Source: Apricaphanius iberus (Eukaryota; Chordata; Actinopteri; Cyprinodontiformes; Aphaniidae). From it: a stretch of 64,000 nt of DNA. The translations under genes and the position numbers were made by a program. Below, piece by piece: positions 43,591 through 54,899 of the stretch. The notes under the pieces are model-generated. The model was given only the letters and a program-made list of their open reading frames with translations. It made no database searches and was not told the origin of the DNA. The stretch spans positions 1 to 64,000 of the forward strand of contig JAPXFQ010002078.1 of the NCBI GenBank assembly GCA_028564705.1, in the 5' to 3' direction. Position 1 is the stretch's first letter. The number at the start of each line of letters is the position of its first letter.

Positions 43591-44507
43591 GGTTTGGTTG
43601 CAATAGGAACCATTTGTCTTAACCTCAGTGAAGAGCACCAGGAGAGCCACTCTTCCATAGAGACTGTTACAAGAGAGACAGATAATATAGGAGCTTTTCT
43701 GCCAATTTTTATACTTTTTATTCTGCGACCGTTGGGTGGTGCTTTCCAGCAAAGAATATTAGGACCAGTACATAAAACGATATCTAAACTGGAAAAATAC
43801 AAACTTTATGTTTTGGTGTATTCAGAGGACAACATAAAAAAAGAGAAGAAAAAACTTCTCCTATAACCTGTCACTAATCTCACTGTTCTGTTTCCAGATG
43901 TTTTAGGATTTGGACAATCTTTAAGCGTGAACCTAACCAGACTATATGGGAAAACTGTTTTATGTCAAGCTCATAGGTCTTTGAGAGAGATTTCTGTGCT
44001 CATGGAAGCAGCTGATGGATTCTTAGACAGCTGGACAACTTATTTCCTTTGGCACACCCGACAAATCTCAGAGCAAGGAAATGCTTTTCTGATCATAGCT
44101 CAAAGAACAGCAAAATGAGCGTTCTGTGCTAGCTTCAGCAAGTGGGGACAGTGGGCTTGTTAAGTATGCATGGCCTCTGAGACATCAAAGTCATTGGCTC
44201 CAGGTTGTTTGGATCAAAACCTGTTGTACAAAGCTGATAATGATGCATCAACAAGTGAGTCAACAAGTTCAACATTTTCATACCAACGACAAATGCTCTC
44301 TTTCACGACCTTTTACAGACCACTGGCGAGTGGTTGAATAATCCTTTGGGCAGTGATAATTAAAAGAGTTTCTGTTTCTGCAAAGATTGTTCCAGCTGAA
44401 AATGATTAAATGTTTCTTGTTGTAATGTTTATTTTGTGATGACCCATATCATGATCATAGAATCATGGTATGTTCTTATGCTTCCATTAAACAGATTCAT
44501 CAATGAT
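43591..44507 (+). pseudogene. Possible 3' internal region of the LTR-B element
   Basis: Lies directly upstream of a polypurine tract and 3' LTR in the same orientation. Three consecutive open frames (43594-43866, 43927-44118, 44126-44341) are separated by stops. The first has a hydrophobic segment of about 15 residues (IGAFLPIFILFIL, residues 32-45 of the frame) and ends in a lysine-rich stretch. This is compatible with an envelope-like membrane tail, but no diagnostic motif is present, so function is left open. Confidence 0.35.
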
Positions 44508-44521
44508 AAAAAAGAAGGAAA
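44508..44521 (+). promoter_or_regulatory. Polypurine tract
   Basis: aaaaaagaaggaaa, all purine, ends exactly at the TG of the LTR at 44522, the expected plus-strand primer site. Confidence 0.75.
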
Positions 44522-45056
44522 TGTTGGAAAATTAAATAAATTAACATTGATTCATATATGAAATATTTTTTTTATTTTATGTCTTGGCCTTTTTATATTC
44601 TCTTATACACTTCTCATTTACTAAGTTTAAAACAGCAGTTTAATTAGATCCTGCGTCTTGGAAATTCCTGCTGCGGAGGTTCGTTTCGAATGTTTACATC
44701 TCTGAGATGACTTTCTGCATCAAAGATCATTGTCATTTTATGACTCACCCATGTGTTAAACCTGTGATTCTTTGATCTTGTGGTGGTGTGACACAACCAT
44801 TTGTGATTCTTTGATGTTTGATCATGTGATGATGTGAGACAACAATTTTTTGAGTTTGTAAGAGTTTGTGATCCTTTGATGTTTTAATCCTGTGACTTCA
44901 ATAAAGGGGCATGGGAAGATAGGTCGGTGGAGAAGCCCATCGACCTAAGTTGGCATTGGGTTCCTCCCCATGCATGAATGAGAAAATAAGACTTGTCTTG
45001 ACTGTTTATTCCCTAAAGACACTCTTCCTTAATGTTGCATAAATATATTTCCAACA
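44522..45056 (+). mobile_element. Retrovirus-like LTR-B, complete 3' LTR (535 bp)
   Basis: Ends are inverted repeats TGTTGGAAA and TTTCCAACA. The polypurine tract lies immediately to the left. Its last 300 bp match 17994-18294. A cttcaataaagg (about 44896) is a polyadenylation signal candidate. No second LTR of this family is close by; the copy at 18 kb is 26 kb away and probably separate. The element class (retrovirus-like rather than gypsy) is inferred from the end sequence and primer type. Confidence 0.8.
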
Positions 45057-45459
45057 GTGTGGAACCCTAGACCCTGAGAAATCTCCTTTCTGTGCTTTTT
45101 TATATATAAACTCTTAGTCTGCATTCCGAGTCTGATTCTGGATGTGGGTGAGAAAACTGAAATCAAGCATGACATTGTTTCTTTTTTTATCTGTGTACCT
45201 GAATTTACCACTACACTCTGAAGACCATGTCTGTCCACTTGGCTTCTTTAATTAATTTTATTTTGTTTAATTTCCCTCTAGGAAAAATAAAACTATGTTT
45301 TAAGGCCTGCCTTTGCATGTGATTGGCCTCTTGTTGTGTAACCCTTAGAATGACGTCTTATCCCAGGCTGGGTGGCTATTCAGCAAAACTGTGCAGAAGC
45401 TACTAAGTGATTTTTAAAGTCACCTTGTTCATGAAAGCGCCATCACTATTGTACTACAA

Positions 45460-45985
45460 ACCGAGCAAGATATGGCTGATTCGGCAAGAAGTGCATTATT
45501 CAGAGAACCAGTCAAGAGGCCCATGCTATCTCTGGAGGAGCTGTAAAAGACCAATGGGATAAATAGTACCTCTACGATTTAGCCTTTGAGAAAGAATGGA
45601 GAGAAATTAGTTCAATTTGCCATTAACTATTAAGCATCAACTCATATTCATATGTTAAAATGGTCCAGTCAAAGTCCAAACTTAAATTCAGCTGAGAAAA
45701 TTTAAGACTGACATTTACAGACTGAGAGTGAGCTAATTTGCTAACAAGAACAAGACAAAATTTTGTCTCCAGATGAACAAGAACGGTAGAGACATAGCTC
45801 TATAGACATGTCGCTGTAATTACAGCAAACAAGTGGTTATATCAAGTTTTGACTGCAGTGAAGGGGGATTACAAAAAAATAGTTAACAGTCCCAATAAAA
45901 CACTTTCAAGATTGGGGTTGTGTTGAGACAAATGGTGTAAAAGTATGAGTGGTGTGATCACTTTTGCAAAGCACATCAGGGGAAT
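45460..45985 (+). pseudogene. Tc1/mariner relic 1
   Basis: DNA-level resemblance to fish Tc1-like transposase genes: gcaagaagtgcattattcag..ccagtcaagaggcccatg..ctctggaggagctg (45485-45545) and later tccagtcaaagtccaaacttaaattcagctgag, which encodes the remnant of the Q-S-P-D-L-N-P box. Heavily mutated, with no long frame left. Confidence 0.55.
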
Positions 45986-45989
45986 ATAA

Positions 45990-47650
45990 TGTCCAGGGTG
46001 GCTGCTTTGACTGTCTTGTTTGGTTGTGTTACAGTAAGTGAAGCCCTATGTGAATCTTTTCCATAGTTCCTTTTATTCTCAGTGCAGAAAGTGCAATGTG
46101 AACTCTGCCACCAAATGTTAATGTTACTCCACTTGACATGGAACATAAAAATGAACAACATAAAGCTTTCCTGTTTCTGGTTTGCAGCTATTCAGACCAA
46201 TAAATATTTCTTTACTGAGGAGTTTTCTTTGCTTTGTGCATCATTTTCTTTCTGTTTTTTCATTTCAAATTCAGCACCCATTTCTATTTCTAGACACTTT
46301 TAGGTTCGTTTTTTTTTATTTGTTTATTTTATTTTGATTTAATATACACATATCTCCATAGATAACAAACTCAGAAGGTATGTAAACAACATACAACTTA
46401 TTGAACAAAAATAAAGGCTTATGGGGAAAAATATAATATAACTTGCACCTACAAATGAATAATAACTGTTGGGTCTGACTCATGAATGTTGAAATTAAGA
46501 GTCTGATTGCCGCGGCCTGATTCATGACCAATACAGAGAAAGGGGGGCGAATGACCCACAGCCAGCATAAACAGCGATGGATGAGTATCCATCTTCCTCT
46601 TCAAAACTCGCTTTAGTGGGGTTTAGTTCTGTCCACGGAACTGAAAGAAGAGATCTTCCTTTGCAACACGTGTTCTGGATTTTTGTCTTTCCTCCCTGCA
46701 ACCAAGTTTTCCCAATATTTTGGTTGGCCCCCAAACTATCTGTTTTTGATCCGCTGAATTCCTCTCTTTTTGTTTTTTCTCCGCGCGACTGATGAGCCAA
46801 GCAACTGGGAGTCCCTCTCTTTCTGAAAGAAAGAGTGTTCCTTTTTATCTCTATTTTCTGGTACCTTGGTGAAGAGAGTTTAGAAAGCTTTCTTTATAAC
46901 TGTATGCATGCATGATTATTGATGTGAAGTGAGTTGCCTTCCTTGAGCGCTCTGTGATTTTTCTGTGCTGTGCTTCTAATTATGGGTAAATTTGTGAGTT
47001 TTGTACTAGTTTGATTGCAAGTTTCTGTATGGTTCGTCTTTAATTAGTAAGCATAATTGTTATTCTGTAGAAGTTTTGGTTCCTCTCCGTTAGTTTGATA
47101 GTGTTTGGCGTCATAGACATTTGGGTCAGCAGCCGCAGAGCGCCTGTCAGGAACGCGCAGCACCCATAGGACATTTTAAACCCTTTTCCTCCATATTTCC
47201 CACCAGAGTCTTTATTAGCAGAAGCTAACTCACTGATAAGAGCCATGAGGTTTCTTTGTTAGAAAAGGAACCATAGGCCTTTTGCTCAGATTAAACAATA
47301 GGTCATAAAACTTCCCCCGTTCTTTTCGACGAGCTGCGCGTTCACGTCGTACACCACCTGTCTTTGTCAGATTTTTCCATAAATGAAAAACTGGATGGTG
47401 CCATGTTAATAATCTGAAGAGATAGTTGAATTAATAATTGATGAATTATTGATTTAATATCCTTAGACTAACCAGAATGACCATAACAATTATCAATTAA
47501 TTAATTATTTAAGTGATAATTTCCCCTATAAAACACATTGACATCCCTTTTAAAATGTATTTACAATAAATATTATATAGTGGCTTAAACATTACCTTTC
47601 TCAAATAACTGTATTCCAAAGGTTCAATTTGTTTTATTGTTCTGTGTTTG
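45990..47650. other. Mostly unassigned; possible LTR leader on minus strand
   Basis: On the minus strand tttgggggccaacc (plus about 46717-46730) resembles the start of a retroviral primer site and is preceded by an LTR-like stretch with a gataaaaagg box (about 46830). An open frame (46522-46800) follows. No TG..CA ends or second LTR were found, so this stays a suggestion. 47400-47640 is AT-rich. Confidence 0.25.
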
Positions 47651-47654
47651 TTTA

Positions 47655-47996
47655 GTCTTAATTCAATTTAAATTAATTTTATTTGTATAGCACAATTCAC
47701 AACATATGTCATCTCAAGACACTTTACAAGGAAACTAATTTCAATACAATTATACAAACATTCCAATCAGTTAAAAGTTTTCTATGTAAGGAATCCCAGG
47801 AGATTGTGTTTAGTCATTGACGTGAGGATGTACCCAGAACATGCAGACTCCAACCACAGCAATCCTTCAGTAATCCCTCATACTGAGCAAGCATGTAGCA
47901 ACAGTGGAGAGGAAAAACTCCCTTTTAACAGGAAGAAACCTCCAACAGAACCTGGCTCTGTGCAAGCGGCCATCTGCCACACCTGTCTAGGGGTTT
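47655..47996 (-). mobile_element. L2/Maui LINE 3' UTR fragment
   Basis: Matches 8535-8815 closely (tagcacaattcacaa.atatgtcatctcaag, cactgagcaagcatg..gcaacagtggagaggaaaaactccc). The tail is at the low coordinate, so it is minus strand. It is probably the same copy as the RT fragment at 48792-49430, interrupted and deleted between. Confidence 0.8.
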
Positions 47997-48790
47997 GAAA
48001 ATACATTTTCGTGGAAACTTGTTAAATTCCAATTTTTTTGGTTTAAAAGCGTCTTAGTGCTGCTGGTCATGGTCATTATTTGGTACTGCATTTGAATTAT
48101 GTGATTGGCTGAGAGGGGTACATCTTTTCCATTGTCTACGTCGCAGTCATGGTCTCACAGAGACGCCCTCCCTCTCTCAAACACATTCGCCCCACCCTGT
48201 GGCGAATCGAAATTGCTTATCTTGTGTGCTACAGTCTGTGGTGCTACGTGTGCACACAGAAGCATGTCGAGAGAAACAGAGGAAGCTGAAATCCTTTTAT
48301 TTCGCACTTTGGAGGACCACAACGTCGAAGTGGTTTAAAGCCATAAGTTATAACGTTTATGTTTTAAACACACAGTGAATAAGGAAACAAAAACTGCTGC
48401 CATGATTCAGTCCAAAGCTACTTAGCATCGATGCTAGCGCTAGCCTCTCTGTGCTTGTTTGCTACTATATGTGCTTCCGGCTTCAGGCAGCGCTGACTCA
48501 CCGCCCTGAGCCAATGGCTCAAACTGATACGTCGTTTGGTCGTTGCGCTCCATAAAGCCCCGCTTTACCTTTGGTGGACAGCGGAGAAGAGACCTAATTT
48601 TTCCCTTTACCGTAGGTAAATAGAGGATGAAGTTTTGCGTCCATATGCCATATTTTAAATTGGAACCCCCCCTCCCATCCTCCACACTTGGCCATGCCCC
48701 CCCCTGTGCCTACTGGCCCTGCCCACTTTAGTAGAGTTTTTCAAATGTTGCCTGGGAGCGGGATGATGCTTTTTCATGGGATTCAGTTAC
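47997..48790. other. Insertion between two L2 pieces
   Basis: The right end, inverted, reads cttaaagagtaactgaatccc, a terminus type seen in fish TTAA MITEs. No matching left end. It contains CpG-richer stretches (48130-48340, 48430-48700) without a recognisable gene. Confidence 0.35.
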
Positions 48791-48791
48791 T

Positions 48792-49430
48792 CTTTAAGGC
48801 TTTAAATTGCATTATGTGGACTTCCTGATAATAAGGAGCAGCAGTCAAGCCTTCAAGTAATAAATGCATGGACTAGTTTCTCAGCATCACTCCTGGACAG
48901 GATGTTTATAATTTTAGCAATATTCCAGAGTTGAAAGAAAGAAATCTTGAAACCCAATTAATATGGGATTTAAATGTCATGTCTTGGTCAAAAATTACCC
49001 TGAGGTTCTTTACACTATCACCGGAGACCAATTTAATGCCATCCAGATAGAGTGACTGACTGAGCAGTTTACTTTTTAAAGCTTCCAGTCCAAAGACAAC
49101 AATTTCTGTCTTGTCTGAATTTAAAAGCAGAAAGTTTTGAGCAGGGGTCCCCAGAGGGCCAGTATCCTGCAGGTTTTAGTTCTTTCCATGGTTTAACACA
49201 CCAGAATAAAATGATGGCTCGTTAGCAGGCTTCTGCAGAACTTTGCCATGCTGAGGAGGAAGTTGGACAATTTGAATCAGCTGTGTTGGCGCAGAGATAC
49301 ATCTAAAACTGGTAGGGCACCGGCTGTTGAAGCATGAAGTTGAGGATCCCTGGTTAGGATCATCCAGGGTTTTATGTCCTTCAGATATGCCTGTAATCTA
49401 CCTAACTAATCGGATTTATGGATAAATATA
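48792..49430 (-). pseudogene. L2/Maui LINE, RT C-terminal fragment
   Basis: Colinear at the DNA level with 9680-10085 of the L2 copy at 8.5 kb (catggactagttt.tcagcatcactcctggacaggatg and others). It is split by a MITE at 49142-49352 and resumes with tccagggttttatgtccttcagatatgcctg. The frames are broken. Confidence 0.75.
49142..49352. mobile_element. hAT MITE, 211 bp
   Basis: Ends caggggtccc and (inverted) cagggatcctc. It interrupts an L2 sequence whose continuation is known from the 10-kb copy, which fixes both edges. The 8-bp duplication (gttttgag / gttaggat) has decayed. Confidence 0.75.
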
Positions 49431-50640
49431 AATATAATATATTATCTTAACTTAAGATAATATTTATTGTGAATCTGTGTATATAAACTAAATTGAATAC
49501 CGTTCATATGTTAAAAAAATCATTATTCAGTTATTTACTAGTTTAAGATATTAGCTTTAATGTAGTCAAGATACACTTTACAAAATCGACTTTAGACATC
49601 GTCACTGGACAACACAAAGAGCTTCTGTAAATAATTTGGTATTGGTGTCTTCAAGCTCTGTACATAACACAATTTTTCAATTCACAATTATTTTTTTATT
49701 TAATACATGTGACCCAACAAACAGTGTGTTCTCTTCATTTTGTCTCTTTCTTACAGTTCCTTATAACCTCCTTGTGTTTGCTGGGTTTTTCTGTCACTCC
49801 CTTTCCATCTCTGCAGAGGAGGGTGCCTCTTCAAACTCAGGACCTAATGTAGCATGACATCATTGTCACCTCATGTGGTAATTATATGCATTCAAGCCCA
49901 ATTTTATTCCAAGGTTTTTCCCCGCTCTCAATTCTTGGGCTAAAGTTCCTCTCTTGGCAGCTCTGTCACCCACCTGCCTCCCAACATCTCAACTCTGCCT
50001 ACTTGCAGCACCACACTATGTGCAATCCATCTTCCCTCTCCACTGGCCACAATTTACCTAGCCTGCCTGCACGCTCTCTTCTGTCATTCCTCCAACTCAG
50101 CCTCATTTCTGCTCTGCCGTCAGGTCTTTTGCCACCTTCCCATTCCCCATCCATATCCCCCGCAGCCTTCAGTTGAATAAATGTTCTGCTCCTGAGTCAT
50201 TTTTAACCAGTCACAAATTTTTAGCAACTTCTTGACTCTGTTTGATTTGTTTGGGTGCACTTTGCAGCCAACAAAAACTTCTGGGAAAATTTAAAAACTG
50301 CAGGCCTACAACTGTAAATAATAGCTCATGCACAGTGCTTCACTTTGCACACAGATGTTGCTCTATGCTGCTAAGGGTTTTAATGCAGGCTTGTTGTGCA
50401 ATTATGTTTGAATCCTGCAATTTAATTAAACTTCCATGACTGAAAGTTTCATTTGTATTTTTATCATTAATGTGTTAGCAGATGTGACAGGAGCCATCTT
50501 CACTTTCATTCTTCACTGTGAAAGCTTACATAGCTTGGTATTAGTTGCTGTGAAATGCATACAGTGCAGAAAAAAATGCATCTGCCCTCTTACAGATTTC
50601 TTCTGTTTGTTTTGTTTTTTGCATATAAATGTTTACCATC
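49431..50640. other. Spacer, no gene seen
   Basis: Includes a perfect 11-bp inverted repeat with 1-bp spacer (tattatcttaa..ttaagataata, 49440-49462). The CT-rich stretch 49890-50180 is open in one frame but Ser/Pro/Leu low complexity with no motif. Confidence 0.35.
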
Positions 50641-50644
50641 AAAC

Positions 50645-50780
50645 AACATCAATCCATCCATCCAACCATCCATTGTTTTATCCTCAAAGGGTTTCGGGGG
50701 GCTTGTGTCTTATCTCCAGTGTCCAATAGGCTAGTGGCAGGGCACACCCTGGATAGGTCACCAGTCCATCGCAGTCAAAC
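50645..50780 (-). mobile_element. 3' end of an RTE-like LINE or SINE
   Basis: Inverted, it ends in a (tggatgga)n-type tail after a sequence reading gcgatggactggtgacctatccagggtgtgccctgcc, a very common fish repeat 3' region. Only about 130 bp remains. Confidence 0.55.
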
Positions 50781-50924
50781 AACATTAAAATGAGTAAATA
50801 TAAAAAATTGTTTAGATTTGATCTGATACTGGTGCAAAACCAATATGTTTGAAACGGTGGCGGTGCTTTAGGAATGGAAAACGTACAAACTTTGTTCAAA
50901 AGCATTCATTTTTTATTTTTGGTA

Positions 50925-51735
50925 GGGCTGTCAAATGAATAGAAATTTTGATCTAATTAATCACAAGGTACTGTGAATTAATCACCACTCCTAAATATGA
51001 CCAAAATCCTCAAATTTTCAGTGTAAATAAAGGACAAATCCAGATACCGTTGCTGTTTTTGTAAATTGAATATAGGAGAAATCAACTGAATTTTTGTTTT
51101 GAACTCCACAATCACATTCACAGTGTATGTGTGGTCTCATATGAAAAATAATAACAAATACAGGGAGAACTGACCAAAAGAAATGAATAAACTTGACAAT
51201 TTTCCCATAAGTAAAGACGCAGCAGATTCTGCGGTATTATCACATCAGGAAATGAATGTTATTATTGTGAAGATGTGCACGGCTTCTTTCGCTGAGTTAG
51301 CACTAATTGACGTCAGAAAACATCACTTTAACTGAATAATACATATTTTTAACACAGTGGCAACTCACTGAAATATACTGAAGATATACAGTGAACCAAC
51401 ATTGATAATCAACATAAATTCAACGTGTACAGTGAGCGGTACAGTGAGCTGACATCCCAAGCGGACAGTCAGGAAAACTCCCACAGACAGCTTATGAACT
51501 TATAATCATATCAACCCAAAATGCCAATGATAATATACTTAGATGTCATTTATGCACACACACAAGCACATGCTGCTGCACAACAATTCATAGTTTGGCT
51601 GGTTAGGGAGGAGAACTGATGTTTTGCGAGCTGCATTATAAACAGGGCAGAGTTCTGTGTATGCTTTAATTGTATTAAAAAAAGATTAGTTAATTCTAGG
51701 AATTAATCAACCCGCATTAATGCGTTACCTCAATT
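50925..51735. mobile_element. Probable non-autonomous hAT element, right end decayed
   Basis: Starts tagggctgtcaaatgaat..gatctaattaatcac and ends near agttaattctaggaattaatc..gcattaatgcgtta, the two arms of a well-known fish repeat whose intact ends are agggctgtcaa. The right terminal bases and the duplication are not recognisable. Confidence 0.5.
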
Positions 51736-51787
51736 CAATGCAATTCAAAAATACTAATCCCAGACTGAAATTAAGTGTTGTTGTAGC

Positions 51788-52061
51788 TAGGGCTGGGCGA
51801 TATAGAAAAAAAGCTTATCGACAAAAAAACAGTCATTTTGATCGATATCGATAATTATCGATAAAAAAAATCCCATAATGTAAAAACTATATTTTAAGTG
51901 CCCAGTCATTTTGTTATTCTTCATTGAACTAATTTTAACTAAGAATTAAATTCATTAAATTTTCAAACACTTCTTTTTATCATAACTAAGTTTGTAAGAC
52001 AGAAACAAACCAAGAGACCTGAGTAACATCAGTAAATACAAAGAAAAGTAATATTATTAAC

Positions 52062-52097
<36 letters not shown>

Positions 52098-52921
52098 CAT
52101 GTTAGTAATTTAAATTAAAGGCTTATTTTTATTCTTTTTAATCTTTAAAACATTTATGACCCTTTATAATATTAATGGATGAAACCCTTGGTTGGTCAAT
52201 AAAGTTTAGTCAAATTCTCTTCAGCTGTAGGCTAAAGCTAACTAGCTACTCACCAGTGTTAATGGGCTCCAACACTGCAGCTCAGTCACTGAGAGCTGAA
52301 ACCAGCAGGTCTATCCAACCCCTGTTGTGTTTTTTAAAGAGTTTTTTCGCTTCTGAGGACCGGGAGCAGAACCGAGGGGACATTTAAAAAGCCACAGATG
52401 TTAGCAACGCGACGCGACCTTGGTACGTTTCCTGTGTCTCTGTAAGAGATTCGTAGCGAGCTGGAGAGGGAAGTCCTGCTTAAAACAGCTGACCATAGTT
52501 TTATATTTCGTTCATTATTGCTACGTTTAGAGTTTTAGTGCATCGAGGATCGGTTCAAAACGGGACGTAACCTTTACCGGACTCACTGAAACATTTATCC
52601 GAGACAACGTCCTCTGCTGCTTCTTTGTTGTTACGTCTGAGCGCGCCGAAGCTACGGTTAAATTCTGTTTCAGCACAAATCATTTCATCCTTTTTGTGGT
52701 TTGAAAGGAGAGAGGGTGGCTGACAGAGCTGCGTGGGTCATTGTTAATGATTCATTTGGAATAAGTAATGATTGTCGTATTAAGCTGCCTGATAGGGTAT
52801 AATGAAAAAACGAGGGGGAACTTTTTTTTCTATCGAACTTTTTTATTGACCCCCTTTTTTTTCTATCGCACCACACATCTATCGTCGATATATATTGCTA
52901 TCGAATTATCGCCCAGCCCTA
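51788..52921. mobile_element. Non-autonomous hAT element, 1134 bp
   Basis: A perfect 8-bp duplication gttgtagc (51780-51787 and 52922-52929) and inverted ends tagggctgggcgata / (inverted) tagggctgggcgata. Both subterminal regions are full of tatcg/cgata words. The central 600 bp includes CpG-rich sequence (52240-52640), perhaps the remains of a promoter and first exon, but no transposase motif. Confidence 0.93.
52064..52094. repeat. (TA)n microsatellite
   Basis: About 15 ta units within the hAT element. Confidence 0.95.
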
Positions 52922-52929
52922 GTTGTAGC

Positions 52930-53315
52930 TCATAACTAATAATTTTTTTCGGAAGTTGGTGTAGACCACAATGGCTGCAGGGAAACAGGATTTCCTGTAG
53001 CAGTCTGTGTTGCAGCGAAACTGAAGAAGTCTCCGACTGAAGATACTCTGTTGCTGTAGGATAGTCTCATGAAGAGGATGCTCCAAGTTATTTGTGCTCC
53101 TCAATCACCTCCACTTCTACTTCACTTTTAACCTATCCCAGTTTCTTCTGAAATCTATCATCTCCTTTGTTTTGTTCAGATTCAAGGTAAGATTATTTCC
53201 TCACCATGCCACAAAGCGGCTCACCAGCTCTCTGTATTCAGCTTCTTCTCTATCTCTGATACACTCAACAATTGAAGAGCCATCTGAGTATTTCTGTAGA
53301 TGACAAGTCTATGTC
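52930..53315 (-). pseudogene. LINE RT scrap
   Basis: The minus strand reads SSIVECIRDREEAEYRELVS, a stop and frameshift, LTLNLNKTKEMIDFRRN, and further on NNLEHPLHETIL and LLQFRCNTDCYRKSCF. This is the segment after the FADD box. It is similar in kind to the LINE at 3.6-4.6 kb. Confidence 0.55.
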
Positions 53316-53454
53316 TGATAATTTTGACAGCTCTAACTTTAAGCAAGTTATTTTTATTTTTATTTTTAAAAGATAGCCATGTTTACCTTTTCTAGTGATA
53401 TAGGGCATCGCAATGCGGTCAAGTGAACCGACACACGGAAATACGCAGTCAAGC

Positions 53455-53790
53455 CAGCTACCACTACCACGCTACCACTCTTATAAATATATAAATATAA
53501 ATAAAACTTTGCGCATACACATAGCATTATGGTAATAGAGTACTGGGGCGCCTGTGCAGGTGGACATAATGAAAGAGAGATTAATTGAGAGGCTTAACCA
53601 TAAGAAATATTTATTTATGGCCCTTATATGATGTATTCGTACTAAATCCAGAATAAATATGTCATAATTTTATTGTAGATCTTTGGAGAAACCGAAGATT
53701 AGAATACAGTATGATGGCTATCTGTCATAGGCGTCTGTATCATTTTCAGGAATGTTTTTTACAAAATGCTAAAAGTTGACAACATAGTCT
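53455..53790 (+). repeat. Dispersed repeat R copy 2
   Basis: Matches 7148-7400 in order and orientation. Element class unknown. The right part merges with the inverted repeat at 53770-54030. Confidence 0.55.
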
Positions 53791-54030
53791 TATCAGATGT
53801 TGATAGATGGTCACCTAGAGTAACATTAGAATATTAATGAATTTTACTGTAGAATCTTGGGGAAGATTTTGCAGAAACAAAATCTTGAAATTAGCACAAT
53901 CGCCTTTTCTGCCAAGGTATTATACTGTACTTTGACTTGGCATTTCTCCAAAATGCTACAGTAAAATTCTAGTGGTACTCTAGGTGACCCTCTACCATGA
54001 TATGACAAGGTTTTGCTGTCAACTCATAAG
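53770..54030. repeat. Long imperfect inverted repeat
   Basis: 53770-53860 (gttgacaacatagtc..gatggtcacctagagtaac..attttactgtag) pairs with the reverse complement of 53950-54030. In addition, 53895-53970 is directly repeated at 54055-54130 (tatactgtactttgacttggcatttctccaaaat, exact over 34 bp). Confidence 0.65.
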
Positions 54031-54129
54031 ATATTTGAGAAATACAATCTAGGAATTGGCACAATCATCTATGCTGTTAAGGCATTATACTGTACTTTGA
54101 CTTGGCATTTCTCCAAAATTCCACAGTAA

Positions 54130-54890
54130 AATTTTTTAATATTTATTCTATCAACAACATTATGCAGTGGGAATGCTTTACAGCAGAGAGCCCTGGAAGG
54201 CTTGCTAAGGTAGAAGATAAAATGAATGCAACCAAATATAAAAAGTCTTGGAGGACAATTAGTTTTCATTTGCAAGACAGCTATGGCTTGTTTTAAAGCA
54301 AGATAAAGACCCGAAGCATCCAGCTAAAGCTACACAGGGAGGTTTGAAGACAACAACATAGATGCTTTGGAGTGGTTTATTCAACGTGCAGACCTCAATC
54401 TGAGAGAGAATTTAAGGCTAGACTTGAAAAGGGCTGTGCACACCTGGTCACCACCGAGCTGACAAAAATCCCTGATGTGATTGCACCCAAAGGTGTATCT
54501 ACAAAATACTAACTTGACGGGGGTGAATATTTATGCAATAACTTATGCTACATAATTTTTTGTAATTATTCTATAGAAATCAGTATTTACTTTGGCATTA
54601 CATAGTTGTTTTTCTCAAAAAGCCAAATTTTCTTTATCATAAATGATTTGTAAAAGCAATAAAAGAGTAAAACATTCAAGCGGGTTAATACCTTTTTTAT
54701 AGGCTCCATTAATCTGAATTTCTTTTTTCTTGATAGTTGTTTTTTTGGTTGTGTCTTTTTTACATTAATTCAAGTTATTTTTTGTTTAATATTAAATTTT
54801 GCTTGAGGACTTCAAAATAGGGTGTACAAAAAACCAAACAGAAGAAATCTGTAAAGGGGCTAAACCTTTTTCCCAGCACTGTACACATAG
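54130..54890 (+). pseudogene. Tc1/mariner relic 2
   Basis: Degenerate DNA match to a Tc1-like transposase 3' half: aaaatgaatgcaaccaaatat, gataaagacccgaagcatccagctaaagctac (D-P-K-H box), cagacctcaat.tgagagagaatttaaggctagacttgaaaagggctgt, and tccctgatgtgattgcacccaaaggtg. The right end ttttcccagcactgtac fits a Tc1 terminus near 54885. The left end is missing. Stops occur in all frames. Confidence 0.7.
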
Positions 54891-54899
54891 AGGCAAACA

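Noticed and set aside
17994..45056. LTR-B copies at 18 kb and 44.5 kb as the two ends of one 27-kb provirus
   Set aside because: Orientation and order fit (5' LTR with primer site, 3' LTR with polypurine tract), but the intervening DNA holds no gag or pol and contains a different large transposon. The two LTRs also differ in their 5' halves. Independent copies are likelier.
49886..50176. 96-codon open frame, Ser/Pro/Leu rich
   Set aside because: CT-rich sequence gives open frames easily. No splice sites, domain or similarity recognised.
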